A DNA stretch of 64,000 bases from Novosphingobium sp. ST904 (GCF_001298105.1 NZ_LGJH01000151.1:1-64000), one strand, 5' to 3'; shown: positions 42,122 to 58,928, counted from the first letter of the stretch. Numbers and translations: made by a program. Notes: generated by a model from the sequence alone, not told the origin.

Positions 42122-43300
42122 ATGCTCGACGCGGCGACGATCATCGGCGAGGCAGAGGCGAAGGTCGGCATTGCCGACATCGATCCCGGCGCCCGCCAGA
42201 ATCTCGAACACCTGCTGGCTTCTCTGCGGGAAAGCTTTCCGATGTCGGCCGAAGGCGAAGCGGGAACGCGCGCCATGTTGACGATGGATGCGGTGAACCG
42301 CCTCGAAAGCCTCAAATGGCTGCGCGACCAGCCGGAAATCGGCGAGGAGCGGATCGAGGCTCCGGTATTCTTGATGGGCCTGCCGCGCTCCGGCACAACC
42401 TATTTCCAGTACCTGTTCGACCGGGACCCCCGCTTCCGCCTGATCCGCACCTGGGAATCGACCCTGCCCTCGCCGCCGCCGGGCTTCGACCCCGCCTCGA
42501 TCGCACCGCGCCGCGCGGCCTGGACGGAAATGCAGAAGCGCCGCGGCCATTTCGAAGGCTTCGAGGCGCTGCACCTCTATGACGAGGATGGGTCCGACGA
42601 ATGCCACGCCTTCCTCGAACAGAGCTGGGGCGCGGCGGGATTGCACAACCTCTACCGCGTACCCTCCTATTTCGATTGGTTGACGCAGGGGCTCGACCTG
42701 GAAGCCAGTTACCGCATCCACAAGCGGCAGCTCCAGTGCCTGCAGTGGCGCGGTCCGCGAAAGCCCTGGGCGCTCAAGTACCCCAACCACGTCCTTGCCA
42801 TGGATGCTATCCTCGCCGTCCATCCCGACGCGCGCATGGTCATGACCCATCGCGATCCGGCCCAGGTCGTGGCCTCGATCGCCAAGATGACGTGGAACCT
42901 GCGCTCGTCCCGCGCCGCCGGTCCGGTAGACAGGCACGAAGTGGGCAGGGATATGCGCGCCTTCATCCGCCGGCATGTCGACCGCATCCTGGAATTCGAC
43001 AGGGGGCCACAGGGCGGCCGGGTTGTCCACGTGGACTATTACGCGCTCGTCGCAAGTCCCGTGGGAGAACTGCGACGCATCCATGCGGGTATCGGCATCG
43101 ACACGCCGGAAAGCGTATCGCGCGCCGTGGCGGACTGGCATGAGGCCAACCCGAGGCATGCGCGCGGCCGCAACGACTATTCGCTGGAGCAATACGGGCT
43201 CGACGCGGATGACCTGCGCGCAGAGTTCGCCGACTACATCGGCCGCTTTGCCATCCCCTCCGAAGCCGAAGGCACTGCCCGCGCCGGAGCGACGGCATGA
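42122..43300 (+). CDS. Sulfotransferase 3 (no TPR domain)
   Basis: A protein of 392 residues. The PAPS-binding loop is VFLMGLPRSGTTYFQYLF and the 3'-phosphate region is DARMVMTHRDPAQVVASIAKM. The WALKYPNHVLAMDAILAVHP segment also fits the family. The N-terminal part has no TPR repeats, unlike the two other sulfotransferases here. It overlaps the next gene by four bases (ATGA). The acceptor is unknown. Confidence 0.9.
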   Translation: MLDAATIIGEAEAKVGIADIDPGARQNLEHLLASLRESFPMSAEGEAGTRAMLTMDAVNRLESLKWLRDQPEIGEERIEAPVFLMGLPRSGTTYFQYLFDRDPRFRLIRTWESTLPSPPPGFDPASIAPRRAAWTEMQKRRGHFEGFEALHLYDEDGSDECHAFLEQSWGAAGLHNLYRVPSYFDWLTQGLDLEASYRIHKRQLQCLQWRGPRKPWALKYPNHVLAMDAILAVHPDARMVMTHRDPAQVVASIAKMTWNLRSSRAAGPVDRHEVGRDMRAFIRRHVDRILEFDRGPQGGRVVHVDYYALVASPVGELRRIHAGIGIDTPESVSRAVADWHEANPRHARGRNDYSLEQYGLDADDLRAEFADYIGRFAIPSEAEGTARAGATA

Positions 43301-44337
43301 GCAGCGGCTGGGAAACGCTGAACGCCGCCATCGGCGATGCCCGGGGCCTCGTTGCCGCCACCGCACCCGACCCGGACACCGCCGCCGAAGGGCAGGCCTA
43401 CGTCAACCGGATGGTGGCCGCCGCACTGGGCGGCGGGCTGCTGGGCCATCACTTCCGCGCAGGCGGCCTGACACGCGCCCTTCCCGTCCACGGCGGCCCC
43501 AACCCCGATTACCTGCTGTATCATGCGGCGATCGATCCTGCAGGGCGCTACCGCCTTTCCGGCATATTGAATGGCTCGGAACGCGTCTCCGTGAGCCTGT
43601 TTGCACTGGGCCGCAACGGTGCGCCGCTTCTCGTCGGTCATGCCGCGTTCGACCCTGCGACCTGCCCGGACGGCACGTTTGCGATCGACCTTGCACCCGA
43701 TGTCGCGGGTCCGCACGGGCTGGCGATACCGCCAGAGGCGCGCATCGTGATGTGCCGGATCCTCCACCGCGACACGTCCCTGCCCGCCGCCCTCGAGCTC
43801 GCCAGCGACAATCCCGCCCCGGCGCCCGCCCTTGCTCCCGGAAATGGTGACGAGGCCCTCGTCCGCGCGGCGGGGATGCTGCGCGCGAACCTTGCCGAAT
43901 ACCTGCAATGGACAGCCGCTGCGCTGGAACTGCAAAACCGGCTGGACACCGCGCCGCGCGAACTGGCCGAGACGGTCCAGGGGGACGGCGATACCCGCTA
44001 TTTCCTGGGCGGCTTCGACCTTGCGGAACATGAATGGCTGGAAGTGACGATGCCGCCGGGCCTCAGGGGCTACTGGTCGCTTCACGTCTACAGCTATTGG
44101 TACGAGCACCTCCAGCGACCCGGCGTTCATGACCGCAATGCCGTGGTCGATCCTGACGGCCGGGTGCGCATTGCGGTTGGCCCGGGATGGCCCGCCGATG
44201 CCCGCAACCGGATTGACACCGCCGGGCGGCGGAAGGGCGCCTTCATCTGCCGGATCGTCGGCAAGGACCAGCCTCAGGCTTGCCCGCAGACCGGGCTGCA
44301 TCGCAAGCCGAAGATCAGAAACCGGTCGGCGCCCTAA
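43297..44337 (+). CDS. DUF1214-like protein
   Basis: A protein of 346 residues without a signal peptide. The C-terminal half resembles the DUF1214 domain (FLGGFDLAEHEWLEVTMPPGLRGYWSLH, HVYSYWYEHL). The N-terminal half has PNPDYLLYHAAIDPAGRYRLSGILNGSE, a pattern also seen in that group. Co-translated with sulfotransferase 3. The function is not known. Confidence 0.78.
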   Translation: MSSGWETLNAAIGDARGLVAATAPDPDTAAEGQAYVNRMVAAALGGGLLGHHFRAGGLTRALPVHGGPNPDYLLYHAAIDPAGRYRLSGILNGSERVSVSLFALGRNGAPLLVGHAAFDPATCPDGTFAIDLAPDVAGPHGLAIPPEARIVMCRILHRDTSLPAALELASDNPAPAPALAPGNGDEALVRAAGMLRANLAEYLQWTAAALELQNRLDTAPRELAETVQGDGDTRYFLGGFDLAEHEWLEVTMPPGLRGYWSLHVYSYWYEHLQRPGVHDRNAVVDPDGRVRIAVGPGWPADARNRIDTAGRRKGAFICRIVGKDQPQACPQTGLHRKPKIRNRSAP

Positions 44338-44349
44338 GTCGCCGCCGGG

Positions 44350-45228
44350 CTACTGCTCCGAAGCCGCTTCGGCGATCAGGTAGGAGCCGACAAGTCCGGG
44401 GGCCTCCGGCGAACGAGGCGGGAGGAGCGCCTCGTTCGCCTTCGCCGCGTCCCACTGGACGCAGTACCCGTTCAAACGCCGCAAGGTGGCGGCGCGAACG
44501 CGTTCGAGCAGGAAAGGCCGGTTCATCACTCCGCCGCCGAGCACGATCCGCTGCGGGGCAACGGTGAGAATCAGCGTGACGCAAAGCTGGCCGAGATAAT
44601 CGGCCTGCGCATCCCAGGCGGGGTGGTCTTCCGGCAGATGGCTGGCGGAAGCACCCCAGGCCGCCTGCAATGCCGGGCCGCTGGCCATGCCTTCCAGACA
44701 GTCGCCATGATAGGGGCAGATTCCGGCGAAATCGGCATGAGCGGGATGTCGCGCTACCGCGATATGGCCGCACTCCGGATGCCCCAGGCCGCGCATCGTG
44801 CGCCCCTGCACCACGATCCCAGCGCCGATTCCGGTCCCCACCGTGACATAGGCCAGGTTGTCCACCCCGTGCAGGCGCATTTCGGCGAAGGCAGCCGCAT
44901 TGACATCGGTATCGATGCCGACCGGCACTCCGAAACGGGCGCGCAGGCGGGCCGGCATGTCCGTGCCTTCCCAGCCCGGCTTGGGCGTGGCGAGTATGCG
45001 GCCGTGTCCCGGCGAAGCCGGATCAAGATCGAGCGGGCCGAACGAACCTATGCCGATCGCCGCGATCGGCCCGAATTCGGCAATCGCTGCGTCAAGGAAG
45101 GCTTCCACGCGAGACAGCGTTTCAGCGGGATCGGTGGTCGGGATCACTTCGGTGCGCAGCGATCCCTTGCTGCTGCCGATGCCGCAGACGAATTTGGTTC
45201 CTCCGGCCTCGATGGCGGCGAAAAGCAT
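44350..45228 (-). CDS. ROK-family sugar kinase (fructokinase-like)
   Basis: A protein of about 292 residues. The ATP site is FAAIEAGGTKFVCGIG, followed by the catalytic DTDVNAAAFAE and the substrate/zinc motif GHPECGHIAV, ICPYHGDCLEGMASGPAL. These Cys/His residues match zinc-containing fructokinases of the ROK family. I prefer ATG 45228 over GTG 45246 because the protein then begins as family members do, with GGAG upstream. It is the last gene of the sugar operon and overlaps or follows the beta-galactosidase stop directly. Confidence 0.92.
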   Translation of the reverse strand: MLFAAIEAGGTKFVCGIGSSKGSLRTEVIPTTDPAETLSRVEAFLDAAIAEFGPIAAIGIGSFGPLDLDPASPGHGRILATPKPGWEGTDMPARLRARFGVPVGIDTDVNAAAFAEMRLHGVDNLAYVTVGTGIGAGIVVQGRTMRGLGHPECGHIAVARHPAHADFAGICPYHGDCLEGMASGPALQAAWGASASHLPEDHPAWDAQADYLGQLCVTLILTVAPQRIVLGGGVMNRPFLLERVRAATLRRLNGYCVQWDAAKANEALLPPRSPEAPGLVGSYLIAEAASEQ

Positions 45229-45242
45229 TCTCGGGTCTCCAG

Positions 45243-49860
<4,618 letters not shown>

Positions 49861-49863
49861 CCC

Positions 49864-51171
49864 TTACATGGCCTCGCCGATGGCTTCGAGCGAGCGGCGC
49901 TTGGTCTCCGGGAAGAAGGCCAGCACGACCACGAACTGAAGCGCCATCATCACCGCGAACAGCCAGAACGGCAGGGCGCGGGCATGGGCGGCGGCGAGCG
50001 GGAAGCCGAAAGCGATGATCGCGTCCATGAACCAGTGGACCGAGGAACCGAGGCTCTGCCCGCGTGCGCGCACGTCGGTGGGGAATATCTCGCTGATATA
50101 GACCCAAATCACCGCGCCTTGCGAGAAGGCGAAGAAGGCGATGAAGCCGATGAGGAGGTAAAGCAGCCAGCCCTGATGCGTGCCGCTGCCGAAGATCAGG
50201 GCAACACCCGCCAGCGCTGCCGTCAGGCCGACGGAACCGATCAGCAGCAACGTCTTGCGGCCGATCCGGTCGATCACGGTCAGGGCAAGTGCGGTGAACA
50301 CCAGGTTGCAGGCACCGATGACGATGGCCTGGCGGTCTGCCGAAACCCCCGTAAACCCGGCGGCGGCGAAGATGTCGTTGAGGTAGTAGAGGATCGCGTT
50401 GATACCGGAGAGTTGGTTGAACGCGGCGATCGCAATGGCCAGGAGGATCGGCCGGTGGTGACGCACCCAGCTGAGGCGCGGGGCGTGCGTCTGGCTTTCG
50501 GCACGGCGCCAGGAGGCCATCTCGCCAGCAACGTCGGCATTGCCCAGCTTGCTTAGCACGGCGGCGGCCTCTGCCTCCCGCCCCTTGGCGAAGAGCCAGC
50601 GCGGGCTGTCGGGAATGGTGCGCATCATCACCAGCAGCACCACCGCCGGAACCGCGGTGACGCCGAACTTGACGTGCCAGTCCAGTGCGCCAAGCTGGAG
50701 GCTGGATACGAAGTAGTTGCTCAGATAAGCGACGAGAATGCCCAGCACGACATTGAGCTGGAACGCCCCCACCATCATGCCGCGCCGTTCCGCGGGTGCG
50801 ATCTCGGCAATGTAGACCGGCGCCAGCACCGAAGATGCCCCCACCGCGAAGCCTGCCAGCACGCGCATGACAAGGAGCATCGGCCAGTTCATCGCCAGGA
50901 GGCAGCCGATGCCCGACACAAGGTAGAGCAGCGCGATCACCGTCAGCGAGGAACGCGCGCCGTAACGGTCTCCCGGGATGCCCGCCAGCAGAGCGCCCGC
51001 CAGCGTGCCCCAGAGCGCGCTGGAGACGGTGACCCCGACGCCGGTGGCGTCGAGGCCGAAGGCGGTGCGGATGCCTTCCGTGGTGCCGGCGATGACCGCC
51101 GTGTCGAAACCGAACAAGAGCCCGGCCAGCGCGCCAACCAGCACGCCTCGGAAAAGCGTCGCATTCATCAT
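49864..51171 (-). CDS. Sugar porter (MFS, SP family)
   Basis: An intact 435-residue symporter with 12 membrane segments. Family signatures are LLFGFDTAVIAGT, RVLAGFAVGASSVLAPVYIAEIAPAERRG, FNQLSGINAILYY, DRIGRKTLLLIG and the C-terminal FPETKRRSLE. It probably imports a pentose or hexose across the inner membrane with protons. It lies between TonB receptor 3 and GH43 in the sugar operon. Confidence 0.95.
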   Translation of the reverse strand: MMNATLFRGVLVGALAGLLFGFDTAVIAGTTEGIRTAFGLDATGVGVTVSSALWGTLAGALLAGIPGDRYGARSSLTVIALLYLVSGIGCLLAMNWPMLLVMRVLAGFAVGASSVLAPVYIAEIAPAERRGMMVGAFQLNVVLGILVAYLSNYFVSSLQLGALDWHVKFGVTAVPAVVLLVMMRTIPDSPRWLFAKGREAEAAAVLSKLGNADVAGEMASWRRAESQTHAPRLSWVRHHRPILLAIAIAAFNQLSGINAILYYLNDIFAAAGFTGVSADRQAIVIGACNLVFTALALTVIDRIGRKTLLLIGSVGLTAALAGVALIFGSGTHQGWLLYLLIGFIAFFAFSQGAVIWVYISEIFPTDVRARGQSLGSSVHWFMDAIIAFGFPLAAAHARALPFWLFAVMMALQFVVVLAFFPETKRRSLEAIGEAM

Positions 51172-51192
51172 CCCGTCCCCTTCATTCGACCG

Positions 51193-53953
51193 TCAGAGCG
51201 TGAACCGCACGCCGACACGGAACGTACGTCCGATCGCATCGAAATCGGAAATACCCGAGGGTCCGTTCGACACATAGGGATTAATCAGCTTGTTGAAGAC
51301 GTTGGTGACGCTGAGATAGGCCTCCCAGTCGCCGCCGACCGGCAGCTTGTAGCCGATGCGGGTATCGAACAGCACTTGCCCGGCAAAGTGGCGCTGCGGC
51401 AGGTCCTCGGCCGCCGTTCCCTTGTCATAGGCACCCCCGCCGATGAAGCGGGCCTGGTTGAAGAACGAGACCGGGCCCAGGTGCAAGTCGGCCTGCCCCG
51501 TCAGGCGCCAATGCGGCGCGGTGCCGATCTGGCCGGCACGGTCGATCGCGGCCACGCCCGGCGAGCTCTGCTCGTACTTGTCGATGTAGTTGCCCAGCAG
51601 GCGGGTTGAGAGCACGGCGTCGCCCGAGAGCCAGGGCAGGTTCGAACGGTAGCTGGCTTCGAAATCGATGCCGCGCGTATCGAACGAGGCGAGGTTCTGG
51701 GTCACGATATCGATCTGCGTCAACACGCCGTTCGCATCGCGGCTGATGAGCGCGCAGGCCGAAGCGCTGCCGTTATAGCAATCGTCGATCTCCTGCTGAT
51801 ACGAAAGCGAGGCGATCGCGTCACGGATCTTGATGTCGTAATAGTCCACCGAGAGGTTGAAGCCCGGCAGGAACGACGGCGAATAGACGCCGCCGAACGT
51901 GAGCGTATTGGCCACTTCCGGGCGAAGATCCGGGTTGCCCCGCACGACCGAGCGCACATTGGTGGCGGTCGTGTTGGTGAACGGATCGTAGACCTGCGGC
52001 TGATAGCTGGTGGTGCCGCGCTGGAACAGTTCGTAGAGGCTGGGCGCCCGGATATCGCGCGAACGCGTGGCGCGCAGGCGCAGATCGTCGTAGAGTTCCC
52101 AGGTCAGGCCGGCCTTCCACGTCGTCACCGCGCCGCTGGTGCTGTAGTCGGTGCGGCGCACCGCGCCGTTGAAGTCCAGCGACTGGATCAGCGGCAGGTC
52201 CTTGAGCAACGGCAGGTCGAGTTCGAGGAAGGCTTCCTTGACGTTGTACTTGCCGCTCTGCGCCTTGGCATTGCCGACACGGTAGGCGCCCTCGGCATTG
52301 GTGATCGGGTTATAGGCTTCCGAGAGCGGATCGACGACCTGGTTGAAGGTCTGGCGGCGATATTCGACGCGGCCGCGAAGCCCACGTCACCGGCCCAGAG
52401 CGCGAAGGGCGAACCCGCGATGGAGGCCGCGGTGACGAATTCGTGGAACTTCTGATCCGCGGTATTGGTGCCGGTCACGTAGTTCAGCGCCGCGTCGGAC
52501 ACGGCATTGGTGCCGAAGACATTGACGGGAACGCAGCCGTTGCCGGGATTGGCCAGTGTCGAACGGCAGACGATGCTGCCGCTGGACGGATCGACCACGG
52601 CATCGGCGGCATTGACGTAATTCGCCTGGATGAGATCGTGATGCAGCGCAAGGTTGCGGGTATTGCGCGCCGCCTCCGCATAGACGTTCCACTTGAGGCC
52701 GCCCAGCACGCTGCCTTCCGCACCGAGCACCCCGCGCAGGGTCTCGTTCGCCACCTTGACGCGGGTGCGCGGCAGGTCGCCATCGTAGCGGCCCATGGTG
52801 AGCGTGGTCACGCCCGCGTCGTCCATCATCGCGGCCAGTTCGGCCGGAAGATAGGCGTTCTCGCGCCTCAGCGTCAGCGCGGTGGTGCCAAGCTGGTTGG
52901 AGTAGGAACCGACCTGATAATCGTTCTTGGTCTTGCCGTAGTTGCCTTCCGCAAAGACGGTGAAGCTGTCGCTCACGTCATAGGCGAGACGCGAATAGAC
53001 GACCTTCTTCTCCAGCCCTGCGATCAGGGGTGCGAACTGCGGGCGCGGGCCGTCGCCGCCGATCATGGTGGAACCGGTCAGGCTGCTGCCGTAGTTGAAC
53101 GCGACCGGATTGCCGTTCGCGTCGAAAGTCGTGCCCTTGAGCGGCCCCGAGGTGATGAGCCCGCCGAAATTGGCATTGGCCACGCGAACGTCGCAGGCGA
53201 AGTCGCGCCGGGTGGCCGAACCCGCCGGCAACGAGATCGGCTGGCAGCTCTTGCGCGAGAACGGGCGTTCCAGGCGATCGTCCACGCCCGCGTTGCGGTA
53301 ATATTCGCCGCTGATGAGGAAATGCGCGCGGTCGTCGGCGAAGCGGGTGCCGTAGGCCAGTTCGACCTTCTGCTCGTCATTGTCGCCGTAAGTGGTGACG
53401 CCGCCCTGGATGCTGCCGGTGAGGCCGTGAACTTCTTGTTGATGATGAAGTTCACCACGCCGCCCACGGCGTCAGAACCATAGGCCGCCGAAGCGCCGCC
53501 GGTTACCACTTCCACGCGCTCAACCAGCGCCTGCGGGAACATGTTGGTGTCCACCTGGCCGCTGCCGTCGCTGGGAATGAAGCGCCGGCCGTCGAACAGC
53601 GTGAGCGTGCGGGTCGTACCGAGGTTGCGCAAGTTGAGGTAGGCGCCGCCCTGCCCGCTGGAGGTCTGCGCACCGCGCGGCCCCGCCGAGGACGACAACG
53701 CCGGAAGCTGCTTGAGCGCATCGCCCAGCGTGGTCGGAACGGCCGCATTGAGCTGCTCCGCGCTCGTTACCGTGACCGGCGTCGGGCGGTTGAAGCCGCT
53801 CAGGGGAATACGACTGCCGGTGACGACGATATCCTCGGTCGAAATCGCAGGCTGTTCATCGGTGGAAGCCGACGCGTCCTGCGCCATGGCTGCCGTATGC
53901 GTGAACAGGGCAAGCGCCGACACTCCGCCAAGGACGGTAAACCGCTGCATCAT
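51193..53953 (-). CDS. TonB-dependent receptor 3 (two frameshifts)
   Basis: About 915 residues. The signal peptide is VLGGVSALALFTHTAAMAQ. The plug domain has DIVVTGSRIPLSGFNRPTPVTV and RVEVVTGGASAAYGSDAVGGVVNFIINKKF. The barrel ends with DAIGRTFRVGVRFTL. Frames break near 53424 (a lost G, before LTGSIQGGVTTYGD) and 52380 (a lost C, before RGRVEYRRQTFNQVVDP). The GSR/AYGSDAVGG signature is typical of oligosaccharide-linked receptors in sphingomonads and xanthomonads. Position in the sugar operon supports uptake of a plant oligosaccharide (inference). Confidence 0.92.
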
Positions 53954-54016
53954 TTGTGAAAACTCCCCTCCAAAGGATCTTGATTGTTTCGCCCGCCGGG
54001 CGTCGATCTTGCGAAA

Positions 54017-55164
54017 TCAGGTAAGCCGCTGCGCCGATTGCAGAAGCCCGCGAATGTAGCCGTAGCAAAAAGCGAAATTCTCGGCCCGCGGCGTCCAGAC
54101 CGGCTTGCCGTCCACCACTTGCGGATCGTCCATGCCGGGAACGTGGTCGGGCATTATCATGCCGTCGTAGCCGACTTCCGCATAGGTCTGGAGCGCGCGA
54201 ACCATGTCGATGTCGCCCTCGTCCGGGAAGCTCTCGTTGAAGCGGTCGCGGTGGCCCTGGATGTTGCGGAAATGGACGTTGAAGATCTTCTTCCGGCTGC
54301 CGAACCAGCGGATCACGTCGAAGATCTGGTTGGCCGGGTCCGTCAGGTTCTCGCAGACCGAACCCTGGCAGAAGTTGAGCCCGTGGTATGGGCTCTCGTT
54401 GATCTGGACGAGCCGCTGAAGCCCCTCGACGGTGCCGAGCACATTGGTAATGCCCTGATAGCCGCCGGGCGGGGTGCCCGGGTCCTGCGGATGGCAGGCA
54501 ATCCGCACTTTCGTCTCGTTGGCGACCGGCACGATGCGGTCGAGGAAATAGGTGATGCGTTCCCAGAACAGGTCGGCATCGACCACGCCTGCACGGGTGA
54601 GCGGCGTGGCCGGCTTCGCTTTCGAAAGGTCCCAGGCGAAATAGTGCGACCCGCCGCGCCCTTCGGCCGGGCCCGTGCGCAGGACGCCGAGCAGGCTCAT
54701 GTTGTACTTCACCGCAGGAATACCCGCCGCCGCGCAATTGCGCAGGGTCGTGGCGAAGGCCTCGATGTCGCGGTCGCGCGCCGCGCCGTCGCCCAGCATG
54801 ATCGCGGGGTGCTTCTCGCGGTCGATATGCGTGGAGCCCAGCAGGTCGGGCTCCAGCATGTCGAGGCTGAGGCCGTGGCGCTCGGCCATCTCGCGAAGGC
54901 GCGAAAGCTCGTCCACGGTGGGGTAGAGCCGCCCATCCGCAACGGCGCGCGGGCGCATATGTTGGTGACGCCGAAGCGCGCGAAATCGGCGAAATGCGCC
55001 TCGCTCGACGGCATGCTCTGGCAGCCGAGCTTCATCAGATAAGGTTTGCGACCCGAAGCGCCTGCTGCGCGATTACCGGAGCGGCGCGTGGCTGCCTGAG
55101 CCCCACCGGCCAGCGTCAGCGATGCACCGGCGCCTGCTGCCAGAATGAAGTTCCTGCGGTCCAT
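54017..55164 (-). CDS. Mannonate dehydratase-like (UxuA family) TIM-barrel protein with Tat-like signal (frameshifted)
   Basis: About 380 residues. The N-terminus DRRNFILAAGAGASLTLAGGAQA resembles a twin-arginine signal. The barrel has UxuA-like motifs: CHPQDPG, NFCQGSVCENL, FNVHFRNIQGHRDRFNESFPDEGDIDM and DGMIMPDHVPG. A lost C at 54951-54953 breaks the frame between TNICA and PRAVADGRLYPTVDEL. UxuA converts D-mannonate to 2-keto-3-deoxygluconate in the cytoplasm; an export signal would be unexpected, so its true substrate and place are open. It is the first gene of the minus-strand sugar operon. Confidence 0.8.
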
Positions 55165-56437
<1,273 letters not shown>

Positions 56438-56499
56438 GGCCCGGACCACCAGGGCCTGACAGGGTGACAGCGCCGAAGGGATGGCCTACTCGGTTGGCG

Positions 56500-57387
56500 A
56501 TGTTCGATCTCAGCCAACTGCGCTGCTTCGTTGCCGCGGCCGAAGAGCTTCATTTCGGCCGCGCCGCGCGGCGACTGAACATGACCCAGTCGCCGCTCAG
56601 CCGCCAGATCCAGCTGCTTGAGCGGATACTCGGCGTCACCCTGCTCGAAAGGACGAGCCGGCAGGTGCAACTCACGCCTGCCGGCAGCGCCTTCCTCATC
56701 GAATCCCGCCGTATCCTGCGCCTTGCCGAAGGCGCGGCGCTTGCCGCCCGGCGCATCGCCAAGGGCGACGCCGGACGCGTGGTGATCGGCTTCACGGCCG
56801 CCTCGGGCTACGACCTACTGCCGCGCATCGTCGCGCAGGCGCTGGCAAAGCTGCCCAACATCGAACTCGAACTGCGCGAAATGGTGACGTCGGAACAGCT
56901 CGACGCCCTGCTCACCGGCCTGATCGACCTCGCCTTCGTGCGCCCGCCGATCGACCGCACCGACTTCGATCATGTGCTGATCCACCGCGAACCGATGATG
57001 GCCGCGCTGCCCTCCGGCGATCCCCGCCAGGCCAAGGCCGTGCTGGACCTGTCGGACTTCGACGACAAGCCGCTCATCATGTACAGCCGCCAGGGCGCCG
57101 GCTATTTCCACGAAATGCTGGTGAAGCTGTTCGCCGATGCCGCCGTTACGCCCAGCTACGTGCAGCATGTCACCCAGATTCACTCGATGCTGGGCCTCGT
57201 CCGCTCGGGCCTGGCCGCCGCCATCGTGCCGGAAGCCGCCAAGAGCCTGCACATGACCGATGTGCACTTGCGCACGATCCGCACGACGCCGGAGGCGCCT
57301 GCGGAACTGCTGCTCGCCTGGCACCGCGAGAACGAGAACCCGGCGCTCGACGTGATGCGCCAGCTCTGCTTCGAGACGCTGCTCTGA
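56500..57387 (+). CDS. LysR-family transcriptional regulator
   Basis: A protein of 295 residues. The N-terminal winged helix is LRCFVAAAEELHFGRAARRLNMTQSPLSRQIQLLERILG in outline. A periplasmic-binding-protein-like effector domain follows (GRVVIGFTAASGYDLLPRIV, DLAFVRPPIDR). The FGRAARRLNMTQSPLSRQI type is common in regulators of aromatic or sugar-acid catabolism. It probably controls kdgD and perhaps the convergent transporter. Confidence 0.95.
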   Translation: MFDLSQLRCFVAAAEELHFGRAARRLNMTQSPLSRQIQLLERILGVTLLERTSRQVQLTPAGSAFLIESRRILRLAEGAALAARRIAKGDAGRVVIGFTAASGYDLLPRIVAQALAKLPNIELELREMVTSEQLDALLTGLIDLAFVRPPIDRTDFDHVLIHREPMMAALPSGDPRQAKAVLDLSDFDDKPLIMYSRQGAGYFHEMLVKLFADAAVTPSYVQHVTQIHSMLGLVRSGLAAAIVPEAAKSLHMTDVHLRTIRTTPEAPAELLLAWHRENENPALDVMRQLCFETLL

Positions 57388-57394
57388 AGCGCCC

Positions 57395-58735
57395 TCAATC
57401 CGCCAGTGTAACCCGGCGGATCGGTCCTGCGATGACCAGGAAGGCGACGATCGTCAGCAGGCAGTGCAGGCCGACGAACCCGAGGGCCCAGTCGAACGAG
57501 CCCGTCGTGGCAACGATGTAGCCGATCACGATCGGGGTCACGATCCCCGCCATGTTTCCGAACATGTTGAACAGTCCATTGGCCACGCCCGACTGTTCGC
57601 GCGGGGCCACGTCGGACATCACCGCCCAACCCAGCGATGCCACGCCCTTTCCAAAGAAAGCCAGCGCCATCAATGAGATGACCAGCCACTGTGCCTCCAC
57701 GAAGGCACAGGCGATGATCGCGGTCGCCAGGACCATCCCCACGGTGAGGGGCACCTTGCGCGCGATATCGAGCGACCCGGTCCGCTTCAGCAGCATGTCC
57801 GACACATAGCCGCCGATCAGTCCGCCGACGAAGCCGCAGAGCGCCGGAAGTGCCGCGGCGAAACCGGCTTCCATGATGTTCATGCCCCGCTCTCGCACGA
57901 GGTAGATCGGGAACCATGTCACGAAGAAATAGGTCAGCACGTTGATGCAGTACTGGCCGAGATAGATACCGGCGAGCATGCGGTTGGCCAGCAGGCGGCG
58001 CATGTCCGAAAGGCTCGGCGCGCGGGAAGCACGGCCGCCTTCGTCCATGTGGATGAGGCCGCCGCCCTGCTCGATAAGGTCGAGTTCGGCGCGGTTTACC
58101 GCCGGATGCCGCATCGGACTGCGGATGTAGCGCCAGAAGGTGGCCGCACCGGCAAGGCCGATCGCGCCCATCACCCAGAACACGCTGCGCCAGCCGAAGG
58201 AATGGACCAGCCAGCCCATCAGCGGCGCAAAGGCGACCAGCGAGAAATACTGCGCGGAATTGAAGATCGCCGAGGCCGTTCCGCGCTCGCTACCGGGGAA
58301 CCAGGCGATCACGAGCCGCGCATTTCCGGGGAAAGACGGCGCTTCCGCCGCCCCCACCAGCAGCCGCATGACAAAGAGCATCGCGAAGACGTGGAGTGCG
58401 AAAAGCCCCGCAAAGCCCTGAAGCATCGTCAGCAGCGACCAGGAGGCGATGGCGATCGTGTAGACCCGCCGCGTGCCGAAGCGGTCGAGCAGCAGGCCCG
58501 CCGGAATCTGCGCCGCGACATAAGCCCAGGCGAAGGCGGAAAGGATGAATCCGGTCTGCACCGCATCGAGCCCGAGCTCCCGCGACGCCTCGCTGCCCGC
58601 TATCGAAAAAGTCGAGCGATCCGCGTAGTTTATGGTCGTTATGAGGAAGATCAGCGCGATGATCCGCTGGCGTACCCAGGTCGGCTTTTCGCCCTTTTCC
58701 GGCGCCCCTGCGCCGGGCACGCCGATGCTCTGCAT
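57395..58735 (-). CDS. MFS transporter, ACS family (glucarate/galactonate type)
   Basis: About 446 residues; the start at ATG 58735 follows AAGGA. There are 12 membrane segments with ACS-family signatures: TTINYADRSTFSIAG, GFILSAFAWAYVAAQIPAGLLLDRFG, RLLVGAAEAPSFPGNARLV and WAVMSDVAPREQSGVANGLFNMFGNMAGIVTP. Such transporters import sugar acids by proton symport. Its partner in function is probably the dehydratase at 55509. Confidence 0.93.
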   Translation of the reverse strand: MQSIGVPGAGAPEKGEKPTWVRQRIIALIFLITTINYADRSTFSIAGSEASRELGLDAVQTGFILSAFAWAYVAAQIPAGLLLDRFGTRRVYTIAIASWSLLTMLQGFAGLFALHVFAMLFVMRLLVGAAEAPSFPGNARLVIAWFPGSERGTASAIFNSAQYFSLVAFAPLMGWLVHSFGWRSVFWVMGAIGLAGAATFWRYIRSPMRHPAVNRAELDLIEQGGGLIHMDEGGRASRAPSLSDMRRLLANRMLAGIYLGQYCINVLTYFFVTWFPIYLVRERGMNIMEAGFAAALPALCGFVGGLIGGYVSDMLLKRTGSLDIARKVPLTVGMVLATAIIACAFVEAQWLVISLMALAFFGKGVASLGWAVMSDVAPREQSGVANGLFNMFGNMAGIVTPIVIGYIVATTGSFDWALGFVGLHCLLTIVAFLVIAGPIRRVTLAD

Positions 58736-58928
58736 TTCCTTCACGCGACCCCTCTCCCGCCGGCTATGCAATCGTTTCCCGGCTAGATTGAAGCGCTAGG
58801 GTCGCGGCCGCTTCAAGTCCATCTTGAATGCGGCAGAGATCGATCCAGAAATTGGCTGAATAGGCCGCGGGCGCGCCGTTCGGGCACGACTGAACGACAC
58901 CTGGAGGGTACAGAACGGTACCGAACGC

